DNA from: Afipia sp.
Lineage (GTDB): Bacteria > Pseudomonadota > Alphaproteobacteria > Rhizobiales > Xanthobacteraceae
Assembly (NCBI GenBank): GCA_024707075.1
Contig: JANQAK010000003.1
Span: 1,736,001 to 1,800,000 of the forward strand
Direction of reading: 5' to 3'
DNA: 64,000 bases
Every line of letters starts with the position of its first letter. The first letter of the stretch is position 1. Made by a program: the position numbers and the translations under genes. Positions 17,842 through 25,998 of the stretch are shown here, piece by piece. The notes beneath the pieces were generated by a model. The model was not told the origin of the DNA. It did not search any database and saw nothing but the letters and a program-made list of their open reading frames with translations.

Positions 17842-18177
17842 ATGGCTGCGTTCAACTACAACACTGAAGCCGAACTCTTTCCTGCGGCGATCCGCAAAAA
17901 GAAGCGCGCGGGCTTTGCCTACCGCCGGTTTCCGACCGCAGCCGAGGCCGTGCAGTTCGCGATCGAGCAGCTTCCCGCCGACAGCCTGAATGGGGCCTAC
18001 CTCCAGGTGGACGAGGCTCGCTTCGACCAGAGCGGCATCCGCACGCTGTATGAAGCCGCCGAGTTTCCGCTTCAGCGCAACCGGCCGGAGCCGGTCGCGG
18101 CCCCCGTCCCGGAAGAGGCCGAAGCCGTGACACCGGCACCCGCGCCCGCCCCGCGGAAGAAAGCCGCCGCCGGCTAG
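17842..18177 (+). CDS. Hypothetical protein conserved in appearance
   Basis: From the ATG at 17842 ([44 protein letters not shown]) the frame gives 111 aa: an alpha/beta N-terminal domain of about 75 residues and a Pro/Ala-rich basic tail ending APRKKAAAG. Upstream codons (from 17683) are Arg-rich and unlike coding sequence. The segment [32 protein letters not shown] resembles small bradyrhizobial proteins of unknown function. The 17560-17841 gap before it shows no other gene. Confidence 0.7.
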   Translation: MAAFNYNTEAELFPAAIRKKKRAGFAYRRFPTAAEAVQFAIEQLPADSLNGAYLQVDEARFDQSGIRTLYEAAEFPLQRNRPEPVAAPVPEEAEAVTPAPAPAPRKKAAAG

Positions 18178-18227
18178 CCGCCGCCCGCCCATCGCCTCGC
18201 AACGGACCGAAATGACAGCCGCGCGCG

Positions 18228-18809
18228 TTACAGCCGCGGCTGCTTGTCCATCCACTTCCTGAGGATGCGCATGTTGCGCACGTTGGCGCGGAACATGACG
18301 TCGAACGCGTCGCCCGCGAACGGCACCAGCCCGACCACGCCGTCCAGCGCGACATTGCCCAGCATCCGCGCCACCACATGCTTCGGCGCACCGAGCGCGC
18401 GCGCCTCGCGCACGATCCACAGCGAGATCGCGGTGGTGAGCAGATCGCCGACGATCGGCACCAGACCGATCAGTCCGTCGATGCCATAGCGGATGTTGGT
18501 GCCCGGCACCACGAAGGCGACGTCGAGCAGCTTCGAGAGCGCATCGATCCGCGCGAAGCGCTGCTCGCGGGTGAGCGGGCCGAACGAAATTCCGCTGAGA
18601 CTCTGAAAATCGAACGCAGCACCGGCCCCGCCGGCAGCGCCGAACGGTCCCGACGCGCCGAACGGCCCGCCGAAGGCGCCGCCACCTGCGCCCGGCCCTT
18701 GATGCACCTCGTTGCCGTCCTGATCGATGACCGGCGGACGCCGCGCGCCGGGGCGGCGCGTGGTGGTGCGGTCGAAAAATCCGTCGTCGGTCATCCTGGC
18801 GCTCGTCAT
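18228..18809 (-). CDS. DUF4112 domain-containing protein
   Basis: About 193 aa from the ATG at 18809 (a second ATG at 18794 is possible). After a Gly/Ala/Phe-rich N-terminus, residues about 85-190 form the DUF4112 domain: IDALSKLLDVAFVVPGTNIRYGIDGLIGLVPIVGDLLTT with the paired G-(I/V)-P-x-x-G-D loop, repeated as DGVVGLVPFAGDAFDVMFRANVRNMRIL. Family members are small membrane-associated proteins of unknown role. It is convergent with the 17842 gene, with 50 bp between their ends. Confidence 0.85.
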   Translation of the reverse strand: MTSARMTDDGFFDRTTTRRPGARRPPVIDQDGNEVHQGPGAGGGAFGGPFGASGPFGAAGGAGAAFDFQSLSGISFGPLTREQRFARIDALSKLLDVAFVVPGTNIRYGIDGLIGLVPIVGDLLTTAISLWIVREARALGAPKHVVARMLGNVALDGVVGLVPFAGDAFDVMFRANVRNMRILRKWMDKQPRL

Positions 18810-18933
18810 GGCGTCGTCGGTCCTTATCCGCCGCAGGCGTCCTGCCCGCAAGCATCCTGAGATAGGAACGTGCAATTGCGGCGCAAGTTGCGCGCCGGCC
18901 CGAATGTCCGGCGAAATGTCGCATCGGCGCGCA

Positions 18934-19257
18934 TCACCAGACCCCGCGCCGTTCCAGATACCATTCGGCGATCTGCTTCATCCGCGCGTTGACGTCCGCA
19001 ATCTCCTCCGGCGACGCCTCGGCACGCGACACGCCGCCGAGCTGACAGATCATGTCCGGTCCCTTACAGCGGCGCGCGCGGCGGCATCGTTTGACGGGAC
19101 ACCCGTGCCAGTTGCCGAACAGGTCGGAGACAAGGCGCATGACGCACGCCATGCCCTCGTCCGACAGCAGCAGCTCCGGCGTTGCGCCGGATGCCTTCAC
19201 AACCTGCTCCAGCGCGTCGTCGATCATGGTCATCGTCCTGCTCTTCGTCGCCTTCAT
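18934..19257 (-). CDS. Hypothetical Cys-containing small protein
   Basis: A 107-aa protein: an N-terminal helical half (IDDALEQVVKASGATPELLLSDEGMACVMRLVSDLF) and then a basic Cys cluster (HGCPVKRCRRARRCKGPDMIC) that could hold a metal. It ends in ARMKQIAEWYLERRGVW. The cluster suggests a metal-binding or nucleic-acid-associated small protein, but I cannot name the family. Codon usage fits the host chromosome. The 19258-19498 stretch upstream is non-coding. Confidence 0.65.
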   Translation of the reverse strand: MKATKSRTMTMIDDALEQVVKASGATPELLLSDEGMACVMRLVSDLFGNWHGCPVKRCRRARRCKGPDMICQLGGVSRAEASPEEIADVNARMKQIAEWYLERRGVW

Positions 19258-19498
19258 TGATGTCTCCTTGCTGCATGACTGGGTGCGGACGACGCGCGCG
19301 CGATCGCTTTCCCGCGCGAAAAACGCGGATGTCTGTTCACCGATGTTTTCAAACCGTGTGCCGCCTCCCGATGAAGAGAGGGAGGAGGAGCGCCGAAAGA
19401 CGCGCCTTGAAGTTTAAAGTGCGCGGCCGGCATCGTGTCGCCACGAGAGGCTGACCGCGAAACGCCTTTCAGCGCTCCGCCGCGGCGATTTCTGTCCT

Positions 19499-19745
19499 CG
19501 GGATCGCACTTCCGGGACAGGACGGGCGCGGCGCGCCCTGATCCGGCGGGATTTCCCCGCCTTCATCCTGTCCTCGTCCAGCCGCTAACGGCAGAGCTCC
19601 ATAGTGAGCCCGGACGATGACCCGAGGCCTCCCGGGAGCGAAGGAGGACGTCCCTCCTTGCGCGCGCAGGCGCCGCATCCCGCCCCGCGCATCGAAGCGT
19701 CCTAGGACACGCCCCTCAAGTGAGGCGGGATGAATAGGAATATAA
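19499..19745 (-). repeat. Island-border repeat, copy 2 (inverted relative to 14695-14929)
   Basis: The reverse complement begins TTATATTCCTATT and follows the same order of blocks as copy 1. The AT-rich gene at 19814 lies just outside the ATATTCC end, mirroring copy 1. The whole 19258-19813 gap contains this repeat and no supported gene. Frames inside it (19469-19678, 19435-19620) are repeat-derived. Confidence 0.85.
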
Positions 19746-19813
19746 TCTTGAAATCAGATTTCGTCAAGTAGCCAAACAACCTTGCCTGAACATCTTTTTA
19801 CTGAAAGTGATTA

Positions 19814-20530
19814 GTGATGGAAGATATTGACGAAATTCACCGCCTTTTAGGCGTGGTCGATGAGGAGTTATTTTATCTCCAGAATTTGGAGAGAGAGCAA
19901 ATTAATGTCGTTGAAGATTTAGGAGAGCTTTGCCTAGTCATTGGGGAGATTTTCGGTTGGGGTTCCGTCTATTACGACGACGTTGTTCGTTTAGGCATAA
20001 ATCCAACCATCTTGAACAAGTTTGCGAAGATGCGCGGAAGCGTCAAGAAACGCGATGCCGTTGCCGTAGCCGAACGTGTCAGATCATATCTTCGAAGCTT
20101 AGATCAAAAGACATTGCAAAATGATGTAGCACCGTTCGCTTCGGCCAAGGGTCATACACAGCCAACACAAATTCTAACCGTGCGAGCTAGCGAATGGGTT
20201 GCAATCGAACAATCCGCCTCAACTAAGGGCAAGATTCTAGCGATTGCTGCACTGTTAGATAACATCATCGAGCAAACCAAAAAATCAAACCTTCCCCCCG
20301 ATGAGCAGATCCTCACTGAAATCGAGCGCAATCAATTAATCGCAATTCTTGAAACGGCGTTACAAGTCCTCAAATCACCGCTCGCAGAAAAAGGCCTTAT
20401 GTCTAAAGCGAGAGAAGAACTTGAGAAAGCTGCAAGAAGCGCAGCAGAAAAAGGGGTTCAAACCAGCTTAGGCCATCTTGCTGGAATGGCTGTTGAGAAA
20501 ATCACGGACCTTCTGCGAATTATATTCTAA
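19814..20530 (+). CDS. AT-rich orphan hypothetical protein
   Basis: A 238-aa, acidic, mostly helical protein (MEDIDEIHRLLGVVDEELFYLQ...). Its middle contains TVRASEWVAIEQSASTKGKILAIAALLDNIIEQTKK and the C-terminal part a long amphipathic helix (LEKAARSAAEKGVQTSLGHLAGMAVEKITDLLRIIF). No family is recognised. GC content is well below that of its neighbours, and it sits immediately outside border-repeat copy 2, so it was probably gained horizontally as a single gene. It is convergent with the next gene, with only one base between the stops. Confidence 0.65.
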   Translation: MMEDIDEIHRLLGVVDEELFYLQNLEREQINVVEDLGELCLVIGEIFGWGSVYYDDVVRLGINPTILNKFAKMRGSVKKRDAVAVAERVRSYLRSLDQKTLQNDVAPFASAKGHTQPTQILTVRASEWVAIEQSASTKGKILAIAALLDNIIEQTKKSNLPPDEQILTEIERNQLIAILETALQVLKSPLAEKGLMSKAREELEKAARSAAEKGVQTSLGHLAGMAVEKITDLLRIIF

Positions 20531-20531
20531 C

Positions 20532-21212
20532 TCACATCGTCACCTTGATCTCCATCCCCTCGCCGACGCCGCTTGCCGCGCCCTCGACCCCATCGGGCTT
20601 CTGCCAGTCGCCCTCGTATGAATATGTCTTCGGACGCGCAGGGGCTTTCAGCCTGAACAGCCAGGTCGGGCCGTCGCCGATCGTCACCGCCAGCGTGCGC
20701 TGGTCGGTGGCGCGATAGACCTCGACGCTCGCAGTGGCCTGCGCGCGGCCGTCCGTGACGGTCCAGTCCGGCACGCTGTAGGGCGACGACTTGCGCGTTT
20801 CCTTGTCGCTACGCAGCTCCATGACAATCTTCTTGTCCTTGTCCGGCGCGGCTGTGCCCGGCGGCAGGCGGATCTGCGCGTTGAGCCACATCGCGCCGCC
20901 GCCGCTGGTGATGTCGTCGCGGGTGCGGATCATCTCGAACACGACGCCGCAGACCACAAGCGCCGCGATGCCGCCGAGACTGGCGAGCAGAAACCGCCGG
21001 CGCCTTTCGGCATCGTCGCCATAGCCGCGCGAGCGCCTGAATCCGAAAATCGCGCCGGCGGCCAGCCCGAGCGGCGCGCCGGTGAACACGCCGATGATGG
21101 CGGACGAGCCTTCCATGTGGCGGAAGCCGAACAGCGGGCCGAGTTCGGTCGCGGTCACCATGCCAACGGCGAGGCCGATCACGCCCCACACCAGAACGAT
21201 CAGGAATGTCAT
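20532..21212 (-). CDS. Membrane-anchored hypothetical protein
   Basis: A 226-aa protein. Three hydrophobic segments occupy the N-terminal half (FLIVLVWGVIGLAVGMV, IIGVFTGAPLGLAAGAIFGF, FLLASLGGIAALVVCGVVFEMI). They are followed by an extracytoplasmic beta-rich domain (NAQIRLPPGTAAPDKDKKIVMELRSDKETRKSSPYSVPDW...). The family is not named. The domain resembles DUF-type periplasmic modules conserved in Bradyrhizobium, which is a weak impression. Start ATG at 21212. Codon usage is host-like, in contrast to the convergent AT-rich gene. Confidence 0.7.
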   Translation of the reverse strand: MTFLIVLVWGVIGLAVGMVTATELGPLFGFRHMEGSSAIIGVFTGAPLGLAAGAIFGFRRSRGYGDDAERRRRFLLASLGGIAALVVCGVVFEMIRTRDDITSGGGAMWLNAQIRLPPGTAAPDKDKKIVMELRSDKETRKSSPYSVPDWTVTDGRAQATASVEVYRATDQRTLAVTIGDGPTWLFRLKAPARPKTYSYEGDWQKPDGVEGAASGVGEGMEIKVTM

Positions 21213-21299
21213 GACGCCCGCCCCGGACTTTCAGCCGGAGCAGTTTACACCACGCGCCGCACGTTCGGCTACGCCATCATCGGCGCGAGACGGCACCCG

Positions 21300-21395
21300 T
21301 CAGTTCATCACCATGCCGAACAGGAGCAGGATCGCCAGCCCCGCGACGGCGTAGCGCAGCGGACGGTCTTCCGCGATCCTGTCGATGAGCTTCAT
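21300..21395 (-). CDS. Tiny single-span membrane peptide
   Basis: An ATG at 21395 opens a 31-codon frame (MKLIDRIAEDRPLRYAV...) with a short basic amphipathic start and one hydrophobic segment (AGLAILLLFGMVMN). The arrangement of a basic cytoplasmic N-terminus plus a transmembrane helix is typical of real small membrane proteins. The RBS is weak (GGACTAGCTC), so this call is tentative. Confidence 0.4.
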   Translation of the reverse strand: MKLIDRIAEDRPLRYAVAGLAILLLFGMVMN

Positions 21396-21557
21396 GAGCT
21401 AGTCCTCTTGCCCCGTCAAAAAAAGACAAAACCGGGGCGGCGGCTTCGTTCCACGCGCCCGCACCTTTATTTCGCAAACCGCCGTCGTGGCCGGCCGCTC
21501 GCCGGAACCTTTGCGGCGCGGGGCGATTGATCCCGCAGTCATTTGAAAGGATCGGTC

Positions 21558-21881
21558 ATGAAAAGAATTGTCATTGCCCTCGCGACAGTCGCGACGATCG
21601 CCGCTATCTCCGCACCCGCCGAAGCGCGCGGCGGCCGTAACGCCGCGGCCATCGGTCTGGGCATCGCTGCCGGCGCAGTCGCGGCCGGCGTCGCCGCGAA
21701 CTCATATAACTATTACGGCGGCCCTGCCTATTACGGCGGCCCTGCCTACTATGGCGCGCCGGCCTATGGCTATGCCGAGCCCGACTACTACGGGCCGGGC
21801 TACTATCGCCAGCGCAGCTATCAGCGCAATCACAGCAACGACCCGAACCCGGTCGACATGAATCCCTACAATCCCTGGTAA
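21558..21881 (+). CDS. Small exported Tyr/Gly-rich protein
   Basis: The ATG at 21558 has AAAGG at 7-nt spacing and gives 107 aa. A signal peptide (MKRIVIALATVATIAAISAPAEARG) leads into a hydrophobic Gly/Ala segment (AAAIGLGIAAGAVAAGVAANS), then tandem YYGGPAYYGGPAYYGAPAYG repeats and a polar tail. Such proteins are abundant in Rhizobiales and are probably envelope-associated. Their function is not established. A strong intrinsic terminator follows 17 bp after the stop. Confidence 0.75.
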   Translation: MKRIVIALATVATIAAISAPAEARGGRNAAAIGLGIAAGAVAAGVAANSYNYYGGPAYYGGPAYYGAPAYGYAEPDYYGPGYYRQRSYQRNHSNDPNPVDMNPYNPW

Positions 21882-21897
21882 CAGCGGATCAACGCCG

Positions 21898-21928
21898 AAA
21901 GCCCGGAGCACGCTCCGGGCTTTTTTTG
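21898..21928 (+). terminator. Rho-independent terminator
   Basis: AAAGCCCGGA and TCCGGGCTTT pair around a six-base loop (GCACGC) and are followed by a run of T (21921-21927). It ends the transcript of the Tyr/Gly-rich protein gene. Confidence 0.9.
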
Positions 21929-22081
21929 TGTGTACGAACATCGCGGTCTTTCCTTTCGCGCTGCATGTTGAGTCTGGCGCATGCGCATCGGATGTTTTGC
22001 CGGGAGACAGGAATTGTTCTCTTGACGGCACAAGAACAAAAAAGAGAACATGCGCGCCACACATCACGACGGACTTTTCCC

Positions 22082-22306
22082 ATGTTGGACAATCTCGCCT
22101 CCGGCCCGCAGTCGGAATCGGAGCGGCTGGATCTTGCCGCGGATCAGGCCATCGCCGCGTGCGGCGGCGACCTGCGCAGCACCGTGCGCGCGCTGATCCT
22201 CGCCAACGAATTCCTGGAATATGAACTGTGCGAGATGTTCAAGGCGGTGACCAACGGCCGTTCGCGCGGAAGACGTGCGCGCACCAAAACCGACTGGTTC
22301 GACTGA
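22082..22306 (+). CDS. Hypothetical small helical protein
   Basis: A 74-aa protein from the ATG at 22082 (MLDNLASGPQSESERLDLAADQAIAACGGDLRSTVRALILANEFLEYEL...), with a C-terminal Arg-rich stretch ending KTDWFD. The pattern of a short helical body with AIAACGGDLRSTVRALILANEFLE recurs in Rhizobiales hypothetical proteins. No function is known to me. Host-like codon use supports it. The longer frame from 21926 overlaps the terminator region and is not used. Confidence 0.7.
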   Translation: MLDNLASGPQSESERLDLAADQAIAACGGDLRSTVRALILANEFLEYELCEMFKAVTNGRSRGRRARTKTDWFD

Positions 22307-22397
22307 CATGCAGCCCCAGGACAACGGCATTAAGAAAATCGCCGGACTTTCCGGCCCGGCGATCATGATGTCTTGTCGCTGAATGCGACGCCGCGCG

Positions 22398-22541
22398 TTA
22401 CTTCTTGCCGAACGGATTGACCGTCGAGGCACCCTTGCCCTGCGCCTGCTTGTAGGCGGAGCCGCCGCCGGTTTTCGGCGCGTTCTTGTCCGCCTTCGGT
22501 TTCTTGGCTTCCTTGTTGCCCTTGTCCTTGCCTTTTGCCAT
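22398..22541 (-). CDS. Lys-rich small hypothetical protein
   Basis: The ATG at 22541 has a perfect AGGAGG RBS six bases upstream and gives 47 aa, very Lys-rich and low-complexity (MAKGKDKGNKEAKKPKADKN...STVNPFGKK). It is likely disordered and could bind nucleic acid, which is inference from charge. The longer frame (to 22685) runs into the upstream region without an RBS. Confidence 0.65.
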   Translation of the reverse strand: MAKGKDKGNKEAKKPKADKNAPKTGGGSAYKQAQGKGASTVNPFGKK

Positions 22542-22699
22542 CGCGTCCTCCTGTTGCCGAACCATCTCGCCTGGATGACCGTAGCACCATTGTGATGCGC
22601 GCCGCGTATCAATCTGGGGTGCGGGGCGGACAAAACGCTCCGGCGATCTGAACGTTTCACCCCCTTGCGCGTTGTGCAAGGTCACGAAAGGACGGTCCC

Positions 22700-22939
22700 A
22701 TGAACGCGAATGCCATCAAGCAGCATATGGAAGTCATCGGCGCCGACGGCGTGCATGTCGGCACCGTCGATCGCTTCGAAGGCGGCCGGATCAAGCTGAC
22801 CAGGGCCGACGGCGGCGAAGGCAGCCACAGGGGTCATCATCATTATATCGATCAGGGACTGGTCGCCGGGGTCGAAGGCAACAAGGTGCGGCTGTCGGCC
22901 AACGCGGATGTCGCCGTGACCTTCGAGGAAGAGAAATAG
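22700..22939 (+). CDS. DUF2171 domain protein
   Basis: A 79-aa protein: IKQHMEVIGADGVHVGTVDRFEGGRIKLTR, then SHRGHHHYIDQGLVAGVEGNKVRLSANADVAV. It matches the small DUF2171 beta-barrel family (PRC-barrel-like), widespread in Rhizobiales. ACGAAAGGACGGTCCC upstream supplies an AAAGGA RBS. Role unknown, cytoplasmic. Confidence 0.8.
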   Translation: MNANAIKQHMEVIGADGVHVGTVDRFEGGRIKLTRADGGEGSHRGHHHYIDQGLVAGVEGNKVRLSANADVAVTFEEEK

Positions 22940-22954
22940 AAACGGCGCGCCAAA

Positions 22955-23063
22955 GCCTCATGGCGAGGAGGCGCCTCTCCGGCGCCGTCTCGAACCATGA
23001 GACGGGTGGCCTTCGATCTTCATCCTTCGGGATGCGCGCAAGAACGCGCTCCTCAAAATGAGG
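22955..23063. repeat. Palindromic repeat type C
   Basis: CCTCATGGCGAGGAG ... CTCCTCAAAATGAGG enclose CGTCTCGAACCATGAG and CATCCTTCGGGATGCGCGCAAGAACGCGCT. A second copy is at 48044-48146. Confidence 0.8.
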
Positions 23064-23115
23064 ACTCACGCTTCACAGGGAGAGAAAGAGACCGGGACTC
23101 AAACCGCCCCTATGG

Positions 23116-24330
23116 TCAGGCGGATTTGCGCAGCTCCAGCTCGGCTTCCAGCGGCGTCGCGTCGAACACCGCATAGCCGTTCTTGCCGTCCTTCTTGGCC
23201 ATGTAGAGCGCCCGGTCGGCGGCGGCGATCAGCCGTTCCGCGTAGCGGCCGATCTCCGGCCGCCACTGCGCGACCCCAATGGAGGCGGACAGCGCCAGCG
23301 ACGCGCCGTTCCACTGCACGGCCTCGTTCTGGCAGGCTTCCAGCACATGGCGAGCGACCATCGCGCCTTCGCGCAGCGTGGTCGAAGGCAGCACCACGCA
23401 GAATTCATCGCCGCCCATCCGCGCCAGCAGATCGCCCGGACGCAGCCGGCTTCCCGCCGCGCGGGTGAACAGCCGCAGGCATTCGTCGCCCGCGGCGTGG
23501 CCGTGGCAATCGTTGATGTCCTTGAAGCCGTCGAGATCGACCATCAGCAGCGCGAATGGATCGCCGGAGCGGCCGGAGCGCGCGCATTCCTCGTCGAGCC
23601 GCACCAGCAACTGGCGGCGGTTGGCAGCACCGGTGAGATCGTCGAACATCGCAAGATCCGCGACCTCGGCGCGCAGCCGGTCGATCCCCATCAGCAGGAA
23701 GCCGCAATTCCACATCATCGACAGGAACACCAGCGACAGGATCAGCACGGCCTGGAACTGGTTGAAATCGATCAGCGAGACCGGGCCGCCGATGTTCAGC
23801 ACGGCCGCGATCGAGCGCATCGCATAGACCGCGATCATCAGGATCGCGATCCAGGCGGTCAGTTGCGCGCCGGGCTGCGTGCGGCCGTTGCGGCGGGCCA
23901 TCAGCAGCGGCAGCGTCATCGCGATCGGCACCGCCTGACATCCCGAATAGATCAGGATGCGCATGGTCATGTTGTCCTGCCAGACGAAATACGACAGGCC
24001 GACGATGTTGATCCCGAGGAACACGAACGTGAAGCGCCATGACACCGGCGCACCGAAAAACCGCCGGATGCCCATCGTGGCAAGGCAGACCGCCAGCACC
24101 AGCAGCGAGCCGCCGACCAGAAGCGGAATCAGCATCAGGGCGGGCGTCTGCGGATTGAGAAAGCCGCGCGTCATCGCGACGGCGGCGCCGAGGGCCGCGG
24201 CAAAGGCCGAGGCGGTCCAGAACCGCGCGGCATCGAGATTGGGATAGCTGCGGGCGACATAGAGCCACACCGTCCCGAGCGCGACGAAGTTGATGACGAA
24301 AACGATCCAGAGCGTCGGGACACTCAGCAT
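23116..24330 (-). CDS. Membrane-bound diguanylate cyclase (GGDEF)
   Basis: A 404-aa protein from the ATG at 24330. About six transmembrane helices span residues 1-215. They are followed by a GGDEF domain with DDLTGAANRRQ, the active loop GGDEF at 306-310, and an RxxD inhibitory site (RPGD, 297-300) five residues before it. It makes cyclic di-GMP from two GTP at the inner membrane and is probably product-inhibited. The membrane part resembles the 7TM-like sensor regions of GGDEF proteins of unknown ligand. No EAL domain is present. The ORF extends to 24570, but those codons are not membrane-like and overlap no RBS. Confidence 0.92.
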   Translation of the reverse strand: MLSVPTLWIVFVINFVALGTVWLYVARSYPNLDAARFWTASAFAAALGAAVAMTRGFLNPQTPALMLIPLLVGGSLLVLAVCLATMGIRRFFGAPVSWRFTFVFLGINIVGLSYFVWQDNMTMRILIYSGCQAVPIAMTLPLLMARRNGRTQPGAQLTAWIAILMIAVYAMRSIAAVLNIGGPVSLIDFNQFQAVLILSLVFLSMMWNCGFLLMGIDRLRAEVADLAMFDDLTGAANRRQLLVRLDEECARSGRSGDPFALLMVDLDGFKDINDCHGHAAGDECLRLFTRAAGSRLRPGDLLARMGGDEFCVVLPSTTLREGAMVARHVLEACQNEAVQWNGASLALSASIGVAQWRPEIGRYAERLIAAADRALYMAKKDGKNGYAVFDATPLEAELELRKSA

Positions 24331-24794
24331 GGGTAAATCCCGGGCACGCGGTTGGCCGCGGCGTCTGCCCTCTCCCTGTCGCTCATTTTCGGCCGATCCA
24401 TCACCCGCTCCTGATTCCGTCACCCGGAATCCGTCCCCCGAGAGTGACTGCATCCTGTCAGGCGCGCGCTTAACGGAGTCTGACCGCAACCGGATAAACT
24501 GCACCGTGGTTGTGAATTGATGAACATCGCGAGCGGCGATGTGGAACCGAACGCCGTTCATGCGCGTCATGCGCCCTCGCGAAGCGAAACACTTTGCCGC
24601 GCGTTAACCCTGAGCGCATGCGGGCCATCGTCCACAGGAAAAATCACCGCCGGCGTCATGAATTCGGCACACCGTTGAAAAACAGGCGACAAATTTCAAC
24701 GAATCGGCTCGGATCGGAATCGAGGCTGCGCGCTGGCCTATCGCCGAGCATGCCTCGCGACGTTGACGTCAACTCGAACCCTATGAGGGATGTT
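24331..24794. other. Intergenic region, no gene seen
   Basis: This 464-bp stretch lies between the divergent GGDEF gene and the Lys-rich mini-gene. It must hold their promoters. I see no convincing hexamers, hairpin or homology, and its GC content falls toward the right. Confidence 0.5.
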
Positions 24795-24869
24795 ATGGCG
24801 AAGAAAGCCAAGAAGGCGAAGAAGGCAAAGAAGACCGTCAAGAAGGTCAAGAAGGCGAAGAAGAAGTAG
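24795..24869 (+). CDS. Ala/Lys repeat mini-protein
   Basis: ATG at 24795 (or 24783, MRDV before it) encodes 24 residues of repeated AKKAKK units ending in VKKAKKK, strongly basic. Such Lys/Ala-rich peptides resemble the C-terminal tails of histone H1-like proteins and are seen as short genes in Bradyrhizobium. AGGGATGTTATG gives a weak RBS. The function is unknown and DNA binding is a guess from charge. Confidence 0.5.
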   Translation: MAKKAKKAKKAKKTVKKVKKAKKK

Positions 24870-24992
24870 TTTTACTGATTTGAAGTGGCTCGGGCGGAGC
24901 TGCTTCGCCCGAGCTGCCGGTTGAGCCTGCTCCCGGCCCCGCGCGTTGCGCGCCTGACATTCTGCTTCCCATAACCACCTACTCGGCTTCAG

Positions 24993-25113
24993 CCTCGCGA
25001 AGGCGGAGACCCATAACCACTGAACGTCGCGGCAATCGTGCGAAACCTGCCCCGGCATCTTCGCCAAATCGATAGCTCGGAGAGGATGGCTCCCCGCCTT
25101 CGCGGGGACGACC
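24993..25113. repeat. Palindromic repeat type A, partly degenerate
   Basis: CGCGAAGGCGGAGACCCATAACC on the left pairs with GGCTCCCCGCCTTCGCG and GGGGACGACC on the right. The left outer arm is eroded. CATAACCAC, the inner tag of the family, occurs twice. Confidence 0.75.
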
Positions 25114-25163
25114 GGAATCAAAAAATTCGCGCCGATTTCAATCGCACCGCGACGGGGCCTTTC

Positions 25164-25970
25164 TCACCGCCCGGCGAGGCGATCCGCGAAATAGCCGATG
25201 GTCTTCCGGTAAATGGTGGCGCGGTTCCATTCGCGCATCGCCTCGAAATTCGCGGTGCCTTCGCCGTAAGGCTGCCCGCCCTTGAAGCCCGCCGTCCTGA
25301 GCAGATTGGCGGTGGACGCCAGCACGTCCGGGATGCTGTGGCGCAGATCGACATGGCCGTTGCCGTCGAAATCGACGCCGTACTTGATATAGGATGACGG
25401 CAGGAACTGGGTCTGGCCGATCTCGCCGGCATAGGCGCCAATCAGGTCGCGCTGCGGAAGATCGCCGCGCTGGATGATCTTCAGCGCCGCGAGCAGTTCG
25501 CCCTGAAACAGCTCGGTGCGGCGGCAATCATGCGCCATGGTGGTCAGCGTGCGGATCACCGGCATTTTGCCGATATCCCCCTTGCCGAAATCCGACTCCA
25601 GCCCCCAGATCGCGACCACGATTTCCTTCGGCACGCCAAAGCGCTGCTCGATGCGTGCCAGCAGGGCGGCGTGACGCTGCATCATCGCCTTGCCGCCGTT
25701 GATGCGCCCCGGCCCGACGCGGGTGGAGACATACTGCTCGAAGGTCTTGTTGAAGGTGCCGCGCTGGCGGCGGTCGAACGACAGCACCGCCGGGTCCTGC
25801 GTCACGCCCGCGAACGCCTGCGAAATCACGCCCTGCGAAATCCCCGCAGCCGCCGCCTCCTGCGACATCGCCGCGACGAAGGTGTTGAAGTCCCCGCCAC
25901 AGCGGGCGGCGAAGGTGGGGGTGGAGAGGAGGAGTGTAACTAGGATAGCCACAAGGCGCAGCATGCGCAT
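25164..25970 (-). CDS. Lytic murein transglycosylase (MltB family), short form
   Basis: A 268-aa exported enzyme. A signal peptide (MRMLRLVAILVTLLLSTPTFAA) is followed by an SLT_2 domain with the catalytic glutamate in AIWGLESDFGKGD, then YAGEIGQTQFLPSSYIKYGVDFDGNGHVDL and a C-terminal RATIYRKTIGYFADRLAGR. Unlike the paralogue at 6225 it lacks a peptidoglycan-binding domain. It cleaves the MurNAc-GlcNAc bond in the periplasm. It is monocistronic and next to an AT-rich orphan gene whose end is 29 bp beyond its start. Confidence 0.94.
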   Translation of the reverse strand: MRMLRLVAILVTLLLSTPTFAARCGGDFNTFVAAMSQEAAAAGISQGVISQAFAGVTQDPAVLSFDRRQRGTFNKTFEQYVSTRVGPGRINGGKAMMQRHAALLARIEQRFGVPKEIVVAIWGLESDFGKGDIGKMPVIRTLTTMAHDCRRTELFQGELLAALKIIQRGDLPQRDLIGAYAGEIGQTQFLPSSYIKYGVDFDGNGHVDLRHSIPDVLASTANLLRTAGFKGGQPYGEGTANFEAMREWNRATIYRKTIGYFADRLAGR

Positions 25971-25998
25971 AGTTTAAATTCCTTATGATTCACCAATC

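Noticed and set aside
16234..18924. 896-codon reverse-strand frame covering msrB to the DUF4112 gene
   Set aside because: It is antisense to well-supported genes (msrB, DUF3309, and the 17842 gene) and shows Arg/Ala-rich shadow composition typical of high-GC DNA.
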